From NCBI GenBank assembly GCA_029876055.1, contig CM056880.1:1116001-1180000 (forward strand): DNA of 64,000 nt, read 5' to 3'. Positions 57,411-64,000 of this stretch are shown here, piece after piece. This DNA is from Madurella fahalii. Taxonomy: Eukaryota > Ascomycota > Sordariomycetes > Sordariales. The position numbers and the translations under genes are program-made. The notes beneath the pieces were generated by a model. It worked only from the letters and a program-made list of their open reading frames with translations, was not told the origin of the DNA and searched no databases. Every line of letters starts with the position of its first letter. The stretch's first letter is position 1.

Positions 57411-58207
57411 TTTTGACAATACTTCCTCATCAGCGTCATTGCCGACGATGCCTTCAAGCTGGCACCTAAATCGGTTGAAATCGGTCTCCATTAATGAGTT
57501 ATCTATCCTTTAAACGAGACAGGGGAGTATCTCCTCATAAGAAACTAAGAATTTTCCAAGAAAAAGAAAAAGAAAAAGAATAAAACTCATACCGCTACTT
57601 CAAGAAAATTAACATGATGGACTCGGGGATACGGCAGCGGTCTGTCCAACGCCTCACTGAGGTCGCCCTCGCGGTTTTCCCGAATTGGAGCTCGAATAAC
57701 CACGTTCGGGAGCCAGTTAACAGGCAATACTGCGCTACCGTTGCAATAACGATTGAGGGGCGTTATGGGATCAGAGGTGTTCAGCAGATATCTATATCAT
57801 GAGGCATTGCTAGAACTGTGCAAGTACCTGGGCGTTGGGCTATAGTTGTCACGTTCTGGGAACATTACGATGATTCAGGTTGTGCTTCGCTTGGTTTTAG
57901 TCTCATAAAATTGGAAGAAAGTTTAGAACGCCCCAAAAGAAATCCATCATTGATGCCGGAACACTGGTGGGTGGCAACACCTACCAACATGTAAGATAGA
58001 TTAGATAGAAGAGTGAATGCACGGTGGAGAGGTGCAGTGAATGCAGTGGCCCATAGCCCTGCATCCACGCACCTAATCACCAACGCGCCCTCGCGTTGGT
58101 GGTTGCTTTCTCTCCATCATCATCTTCACTCTTTACACCAAATCCAGATAGTGAATTGACTACTTGATAGTCCCAATTACGGTATCTACGGTGCATTCCC
58201 CCTTCAA
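57411..58207. other. Intergenic
   Basis: About 800 bases between the LTR relic and the end of the HET-ankyrin gene. It holds a short A-rich microsatellite of AAAAAG units at about 57559-57580. No gene seen. Confidence 0.5.
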
Positions 58208-61200
58208 TCATCCACGGGGTCCCCTTGGTCGTCTTGCGCCATGACGCTTATTCTTCACCCTTTCAGTTCCATCTGGTAATAGTAACTTGACTACTGCTTC
58301 GTGCCCTGCTTCTATTGCCTTGCCTAGTGGGGTCTGGCCGGAGAAGTCTTTGTGATTTGGGTCGACATTGTCGCGCCGTAGAAGCAATTCCACAACCTCT
58401 GCATGTCCCTTAGCCGCCGCTATGCTTAATGGTGTCTGGTCTAGATTATCTGCCGAATCCGCCTGAACATCTTGACGCGCTAGCAGCAATCTGACAACCA
58501 TTTTGTGCCCGCCAGCTGCGGCTTTCCAAAGGGGAGATTGCTTCTTTGTGTCCGTCAAGTCGGCTTCGACGTTCGGTTGTGCGAGGAGGAGCTCGACAAT
58601 GGCAGTGTGGCCCCCGGCCGCTGCTAATAGCAGCGGTGTCTGGCCTTCGTTGTCTTTTGTAGTGACCTTGAAAATATGTTGGCCGAGTAGGAACTCGACA
58701 AGTGCTTCGTGTCCTCCTCCTGCTGCTAAATGCAAAGGTGTCCGCCCATCCTTGGTTTTCATGTCGGCCTTGGTGCTATGCTTTAGCAACAGCTTAACGA
58801 CTGCCACGTGTCCTCCTGTCGCCGTTACCAGCAGCGGCGTCTGTTCGTCGTTATCCTTGATGTCTGCTTTCACATGACCATGGGCTATTAACAACCTGAC
58901 CACTCCTTCGTACCCCCCGGCTGCTGCTAACAATAGTGGTGTTTTCCCATCCTCGTCCCTAAGGTTGGTTGCTGTGCCATCATGTTTTAAAAGCAACTCG
59001 ACGGCATCTCGGTGCCCATTTTTTGCCGCCATGTGTAGTGGTGATTGTTTCTTCCGATCCAGTGGGTTTGCTTCAATGCGGTCGCAGCTCAATAGCATTT
59101 CCATGGCCCGGCTGTGGCCCCCAGCCGCTGCTGCATGCAATGGTGTCAGCCTATGTCGATCCCTGCAGTTGATATTGACATTGTCGCAGTCCAGTAGTCT
59201 CTTTACTATTGGTGCAAATCCTCCGTCCGCTGCCAAGAAAAGCGCTGTTCGCATAGACTTGTCTTTCGAATCAGGGTCGACATCTTTCCTTGCCAATAGT
59301 TGGTTAGCTATGATGTCGTGTCCCTTCGCTGCTGCTATGCAGAGTGGCGTTTGTCCCTTCTCATCCTTCTGGTCGGCCTTGATATCTCCGCATGATAGCA
59401 GTAGCTTAACAACGGGCTTATGTCCTGCCGCTGCCGCGCTCCAAAGAGGTGAATGTTTGCGCTTATCCGCCGAATTGACTTTGACATTGTGTTGCAACAA
59501 TAGTCTGACAACACCCTCGTGCCCCCCTGCTGCCGCTGCATTCAGTGGTGTCCGACCTAGAGAATCTGCCGAATCCGCCGAATCCGCTTCGGTGCTCCGC
59601 TGCTCCAGCAAAAGCCTAACAATGGCTTCATGTCCTCGATCTGCTGCCTTCCAAAGAGGGGTTTGTTGAGCATTATCCATCGAGTTTCTCTTGACATCCC
59701 CGCGTGCTAGTAGCAGTCGGACAATCGCCCCGTACCCTCCGGTTGCTGCGATGCTTAGTGGCGTCATTCCGAGATGGTCGCTCAGGTCGGCTTTGATATG
59801 CCCGCACGCTAAAAGCAGCTTGACGACCGCATCATATCCTCCTGCCGCCGCTGCTAGTAATGGCGTCCGTCCATCCTGGTCTTTTGCGTTTATGTCGACG
59901 TTATCCTGAGATAGCAAGAGTTGAGCGGCGGCTTCATGTCCTCCAGCTGCGGCTAGCAGCAGTGGTGTCTGCCCAGCTTCGCCTGACGCGTTGGCCTTGA
60001 CTCCCTGTGCCAACAAAAGCTCGACGACCTCCTCATGCCCTCCTGCTGCCGCGAGGCATAGTGATGTCCATGCTTCCTTATCTGGCGAAGCGGCTCTGAC
60101 GCTGGTGTGTGCTTGTAGTAGTTTGACAACAGCTGAGTGTCCGTTTGCTGTTGCCGCTTCCAGGGAACGCGATAGCTGGCAACCCTTTTCCATCTCGGCC
60201 TGAATTTCTTTTCGCGCTAATAAAAACTCCACAACCTCCCCATGCCCCCCTGCCGCCGCTGCTATCAATGGCGTCTGCCCATCCCGGTCTTTTGCGTTTG
60301 CATTGACGCCATCTCTCACAAGTAAGAGCTTGACGACAGCCTCGTGTCCTCTAGCCGACGCTAATAGCAGTGGTGACTTCCCGGTTATGTCCGTAATATC
60401 GGCCCCGGCATCATCTCCATGCGACAACAAAAGTTGGACGATCGCTTCATGGCCTTCCGCCGCCGCCAGACAAAGGGGCGTCCGCCCATCTTTATCCTTT
60501 GTATTGACACGAACATTCTCGTATGCCAATAGGAGCTTAACAACCGTGAGATGGCCTGCTGCAGCCGCTAAAGATAACGGTGTTTGTTGGTTCGTATCCG
60601 TCATGCCAAGTGCATCGTCACCATATGCCAATAAGAGTAGCTTGACAATCCCTTCGTGGCCCCTCTTTGCCGCTAGAGATAGCGACATCATTCTGTCCTC
60701 ATCCCTCAGCTCCGCGGCGACCTCAGTATGAGTCAGCAATTCCCTCGCCATGGTCTCAAGTCCTTGACTGGCGGCGTACGACAGCAGGGCGTTGGGATCT
60801 TCAATCGTTTTCTCCAGCAGCGCAATATGATCAAGCTCATCTGCGCCGACAATTTGTGCCTCCGATGATGTGCATTGGATCTCCACTAAAGCCACACGGT
60901 AGTGCTGCCCATTTACAAATCGTAGCTGTCTCTTGATTGCTAGGACAATGCGCCTCCCGGCAGCAAATGGCTTCGTAATCCGATCTGGCTCGAATTCTGA
61001 TGCGTGGTGGACAGTGGGACCCTGGGATCGCTCCAAGGACGGAACAAGCTCGGTCTCAATGCTGACTGACAGACGCTGTCTCTTGCTTTCTAATCGTACT
61101 TGAAACCAGGTTCCGTCTTTGCAAACGACCAGCAATCCGCCGAATATACCGTCAGAGGTCGGGATTGCGGTCGAGAGTAGTACGCCGTCCGACGACGGAG

Positions 61201-62374
61201 TCCAGATCGACTGGAGATGGACCTGGTGCTGGGTGATGTCATTATACATCCCCACTAGCTTCACTTCACACCTCTCTGGGTTATTTCTCTGCTTCCCATT
61301 CCGTGTAAGGCGGTCGTTCCGCACACAGATACGTTTTGCAGAAGTGTTTGACCAAGAACGCTCCGTTGGATCTAGGAACTCGAGGCTGTCGCTCCGCTCC
61401 CTTTCGAAATAGTCCTTTGCCTGAGATTTTGCTCTGATGTAGAGTGCAATTTTCCGGCTAGTGCTTTCGCATTGTACGTCCGGAAGAATAGCAAGATGCA
61501 AGCCTTGGTGACCTTGGTCTGTACATCGAAGCTCCAAGTGGATGCCCTGGTTGTTAACAGTTAGAGCCTCTCTGGAAATACCTGAAGGCTTAAAGACGAT
61601 GTTGCCAGAGTTGACGAATGCGGCCGGAGAAGTTGCTAGAAGGCCGCCACCGCGACTTTCGAGCGATTTCCACGCGAAGAGGCTGTAATCGTCGGCGAAC
61701 CTCATGATCTCTTCTTGAAGCCTGATGAAAGACCTTTCCCCTTCTCCATAGAGCAGCGGCATGTGAATGTTGAAAATGCCCATCAAGCAATAGGCGAGGT
61801 CTTCAACCCTTGTTGTCTCCCTCTTGGAAGCCCATGACATTCTCTGTGCGACGCTAGCCTCGTCGAGATCACCTCCCAGGAGGAAACGAACGGGTATGCC
61901 TGTGATCTCGCTGACTTGCTGTCGCAGACTTGACTTGGTACCTATTTCTCGCCACTGATGGTCAAGAAATACGACGTCTAACGGGGCGATGAGCTCTTGA
62001 AGGGTCCATCCTCTGCGAAACCACCTGCCCTGCGGGAAATCGTCTATCGACGACACGTCGGCAAGGTAAGCATAGCAGACATCGGCTTCGTGGTACCAGT
62101 GATACATGCTGTTGATTGCTTCGGAAAGCTCTGCACTGCTCGCCTTGTCGATGCAGCATGTGTCGATCCAAACATACTCGAACCCGTTTTCTGCAGCAAC
62201 AGCGCACGTCTTTTTGATCTTTTCATATCCCAAGGACACCACATCATCGCTTCCGCTAATGTGTTGAAATGTGACCTCTTCTTCTCCCCACGTGTGCGAA
62301 AGGATAGCGTATGGTGGGATATCGCCGCCTCCGAATTCGACGAGACGTAGTGTGACTGTCTCGAGAAGACGCAT
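58208..62374 (-). CDS. HET-domain / ankyrin-repeat protein
   Basis: A single exon of 1388 residues from the ATG at 62374 (MRLLETVTLRLVEF), the usual start of this class; an upstream in-frame extension has no family features. The HET domain (about 1-250) shows PPYAILSHTWG, YVWIDTCCIDK, MYHWYHEADVCYAYL and WFRRGWTLQELIAP. The block RVEDLAYCLMGIFNIHMPLL follows, as in HET-E/HET-D-type proteins. A beta-rich middle part (about 260-520) precedes 25 ankyrin repeats of about 34 residues (consensus GxTPLxxAAAGGHexVVxLLLaxxxVxa). No NACHT domain lies between HET and the repeats. Such proteins are death effectors in fungal non-self recognition, with repeats as the ligand-binding part. The C-terminus is short and basic. 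Repeats are highly alike, so copy number may vary among strains. Confidence 0.92.
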   Translation of the reverse strand: MRLLETVTLRLVEFGGGDIPPYAILSHTWGEEEVTFQHISGSDDVVSLGYEKIKKTCAVAAENGFEYVWIDTCCIDKASSAELSEAINSMYHWYHEADVCYAYLADVSSIDDFPQGRWFRRGWTLQELIAPLDVVFLDHQWREIGTKSSLRQQVSEITGIPVRFLLGGDLDEASVAQRMSWASKRETTRVEDLAYCLMGIFNIHMPLLYGEGERSFIRLQEEIMRFADDYSLFAWKSLESRGGGLLATSPAAFVNSGNIVFKPSGISREALTVNNQGIHLELRCTDQGHQGLHLAILPDVQCESTSRKIALYIRAKSQAKDYFERERSDSLEFLDPTERSWSNTSAKRICVRNDRLTRNGKQRNNPERCEVKLVGMYNDITQHQVHLQSIWTPSSDGVLLSTAIPTSDGIFGGLLVVCKDGTWFQVRLESKRQRLSVSIETELVPSLERSQGPTVHHASEFEPDRITKPFAAGRRIVLAIKRQLRFVNGQHYRVALVEIQCTSSEAQIVGADELDHIALLEKTIEDPNALLSYAASQGLETMARELLTHTEVAAELRDEDRMMSLSLAAKRGHEGIVKLLLLAYGDDALGMTDTNQQTPLSLAAAAGHLTVVKLLLAYENVRVNTKDKDGRTPLCLAAAEGHEAIVQLLLSHGDDAGADITDITGKSPLLLASARGHEAVVKLLLVRDGVNANAKDRDGQTPLIAAAAGGHGEVVEFLLARKEIQAEMEKGCQLSRSLEAATANGHSAVVKLLQAHTSVRAASPDKEAWTSLCLAAAGGHEEVVELLLAQGVKANASGEAGQTPLLLAAAGGHEAAAQLLLSQDNVDINAKDQDGRTPLLAAAAGGYDAVVKLLLACGHIKADLSDHLGMTPLSIAATGGYGAIVRLLLARGDVKRNSMDNAQQTPLWKAADRGHEAIVRLLLEQRSTEADSADSADSLGRTPLNAAAAGGHEGVVRLLLQHNVKVNSADKRKHSPLWSAAAAGHKPVVKLLLSCGDIKADQKDEKGQTPLCIAAAKGHDIIANQLLARKDVDPDSKDKSMRTALFLAADGGFAPIVKRLLDCDNVNINCRDRHRLTPLHAAAAGGHSRAMEMLLSCDRIEANPLDRKKQSPLHMAAKNGHRDAVELLLKHDGTATNLRDEDGKTPLLLAAAGGYEGVVRLLIAHGHVKADIKDNDEQTPLLVTATGGHVAVVKLLLKHSTKADMKTKDGRTPLHLAAGGGHEALVEFLLGQHIFKVTTKDNEGQTPLLLAAAGGHTAIVELLLAQPNVEADLTDTKKQSPLWKAAAGGHKMVVRLLLARQDVQADSADNLDQTPLSIAAAKGHAEVVELLLRRDNVDPNHKDFSGQTPLGKAIEAGHEAVVKLLLPDGTERVKNKRHGARRPRGPRG

Positions 62375-62965
62375 GATGCAACGGGCTTCGCAGTGCTCTC
62401 TGTGTGGGCGTTGCAAAATGGTAGCAGTGTTGAAGTACAGGCGCTTGTCGGTTCGTGCTCTATAGTGGGTTCCCGAATTGCGGGATAGGGATGAGGAGTC
62501 TATTTCAACAAGGACATATTTTGCGCTGTAGCGTAATAGAAAGTCAAGGGGAGAGAGAGATGTCTTGACTGGCAAAATGGTGGAATCAGCTGCAAGTGAA
62601 AGGCGGTGAGCTTGCTTGTCTGAATATGCACAGCGCAGGGATTGAGCAGGAGGGGAGGAGAGGCCGCCAAGGCCTCCAAAGGCAGCCAAACCACCGTCTA
62701 ACAAGGGCTAGTTTCTAGGCAGAAATTCAGGTCGGGCCAATTGCAGTTCGGTCAGTCACTTTTCCACTTTCCCAAACTATCTGTCAAAGCATGCGACCAA
62801 CCCGGCATGATGTGTGGCTTAGATTTTAAAGCCCACGACTCGCACACCAACTGCGCACATCTTTGACCCCGAATAAATCCATTTTTCGTGCGGCCTCCAT
62901 TGCCCAAATATCTTTGTTCTGTTCATCCCCCCCCCCCCCCCCCCCCACAAAAAAAAAAAATAAAA
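62375..62965. promoter_or_regulatory. Divergent promoter region: HET-ankyrin (-) and Argonaute (+)
   Basis: The two predicted start codons are about 590 bases apart. The right end carries a homopolymer pair directly before the Argonaute ATG. The HET-ankyrin frame stays open to 62704, so part of this region might be coding if an upstream start is used. Confidence 0.45.
62927..62960 (+). repeat. Poly-C(20) then poly-A(12) tract in the Argonaute leader
   Basis: Twenty C in a row (62927-62946) are followed by AC and twelve A (62949-62960), ending five bases before the ATG at 62966 (TAAAAATGTC). Such runs are prone to length change and to sequencing or assembly error. Confidence 0.9.
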
Positions 62966-64000
62966 ATGTCCAGGAATCGTGTCTTCCCTGGCAGCGGCCG
63001 GCGAGGCGGACATGGCAGAGCCAACGGCGCCAAGGTATTCTCGTGAGTGAATATTACCTGACACTTGCCATGATGTGCACACATCGTATTAAGATTCGGG
63101 ATAGCCAGCAGGACGGAAGAGTACCTCCTCCTGACGAGGCGGTGGTCAGATCCGAGAACACTCTCCAGGCTGGCAAGGATGCACCGCATGCGCGTGAGCT
63201 CCTTTTGGAGCACGTCTTTCCGCGCCGGCCAGGATACGGTACCGCAGGGACACCAATCGTGCTGTGGGCCAATTACGTCGAAATGGCTGTATCGCCGGAC
63301 TTGAGGCTGCACCGATATGACATTTCTGTGTCGCCCTCCGTATTTGGCAGGAAACTTACCCAGGTTATCCGACTGCTGCTGCAAGCGCCGGAACTCGGAG
63401 CATTCCGGCATGACGTCGTGTCGGATTTCAGGTCGACTCTACTTTCGCGACGGAGATTTGTGGAGGATGACTTAAGCATTACGTTTCCCTATCGAGAAGA
63501 GGGCCACGATGAGCCGAAAAAGGACGCCAGGGAGTATGATGTGCGGCTCCGCTATACTGCTACCCTGTCAGCCGCGGAGCTAACCGAGTACCTGACGTCG
63601 ACTGACCTAAGGGCCCATTACGACGACAAACTCCCCATGATGCAGGCACTCAATATCTTCTTGAACCATTATTCCAAGTCGACTGGCAACTTGATTACAA
63701 TTAACTCGAGCAAGACCTTCTCGCTGGACCAGAGTTCAGCCACGACGGACCTCGGCGCCGGGCTGACTGCCATCCGCGGCTTCTTTGCCAGTGTAAGGGT
63801 GGCATGCTGCCGCGTGTTGGTCAACGTCAACGTCAGCAACGCTGCTTTCTACCAGGAGGGCTCGCTAAGCGAACTGATCCTCCGCTTTGATGCCAAGCTA
63901 AGAAACAAGTCCGGTATCGACGCCTTTCTCAAGAGGCTCAGGGTCAAAACCACTCACCTCCCGGAAAGAAGGAACAAAACAGGCGAGGTTATACATAGAG
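62966..64000 (+). CDS. Argonaute (5' part, runs off the window)
   Basis: Exons 62966-63042 and 63105 onward (62-nt intron, GTGAGT donor, CCTGACAC branch site) give 324 residues open to the window edge. The start MSRNRVFPGSGRRGGHGRAN is Gly/Arg-rich, common in Argonautes. FPRRPGYGTAGTPIVLWANY is the N-domain motif; YDISVSPSVFGRKLTQVIRL follows. YTATLSAAELTEYL and QALNIFLNHYSKSTGN continue the domain, and LTAIRGFFASVRV then VLVNVNVSNAAFYQEG form the linker (ArgoL1, DUF1785). PAZ, MID and PIWI lie beyond 64000, so slicing activity cannot be judged. Fungal Argonautes load small RNAs for quelling, meiotic silencing or virus defence. Which paralogue this is (QDE-2- or SMS-2-like) is undecided. Confidence 0.87.

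Overview
The window looks like nuclear DNA of a filamentous ascomycete (Pezizomycotina), most likely a Sordariomycete. The grounds are short introns (about 50-100 nt) with GT...AG ends and CTAAC/CTGAC-like branch sites, GC-rich genes separated by AT-rich gene-poor stretches, and gene families largely confined to fungi: HET domains, 2EXR, LaeA-like methyltransferases, AA9 LPMO, NPP1-type protein and fungal-type terpene cyclase. Exon boundaries were derived by hand by joining reading frames at plausible splice sites. No transcript evidence was available.

Layout. 1-6.4 kb: a kinase/pseudokinase double-domain protein, then a retroelement graveyard. 6.4-14.6 kb: a HET-domain protein (-), an OTU-like cysteine-peptidase-type protein (+) and an unknown disordered protein (-). 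16-23 kb: a secreted GH5 hydrolase (+), a BTB-like protein with a 39-nt coding minisatellite (+), and a LaeA-like methyltransferase (-) split into 11 exons. 25-32 kb: a 2EXR protein (-), a mitochondrial-carrier-family protein (-), an NPP1/NLP-type secreted protein (+) and a Val/Gly-rich probable membrane protein (-). 34.2-39.3 kb: two head-to-head AIG1/GIMAP-like GTPases. One carries three ZZ-like Cys-rich modules; the other has a long coiled coil, a glycine-zipper tail and a CaaX box. 40.8-46 kb: an AA9 LPMO (+), an epoxide-hydrolase-like alpha/beta hydrolase (-) and a secreted repeat protein (+). 46.3-50.3 kb: a pseudogene field with a HET/TIR-like remnant, an F-box/LRR-like remnant and a broken STAND N-terminal domain. 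50.5-54.7 kb: an NAD(P)-binding epimerase-like protein and a stand-alone class I terpene cyclase. 54.7-58.2 kb: an ORF desert with LTR relics. 58.2-62.4 kb: a HET-ankyrin protein with 25 repeats (-). 62.97 kb to the edge: the 5' part of an Argonaute gene (+), running off the window.

How the parts may work together. The window is unusually rich in families tied to fungal allorecognition, regulated cell death and RNA-based genome defence: two HET proteins, a broken STAND protein, a kinase/pseudokinase protein, paired GIMAP-like GTPases and Argonaute. Between them sit environment-facing secreted enzymes (GH5, AA9, NLP, repeat protein) and two genes of secondary-metabolite type (LaeA-like methyltransferase, terpene cyclase). 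The most novel-looking unit is the divergent GTPase pair. I infer that its products could act as a sensor/effector couple at a membrane, but nothing in the sequence proves this.
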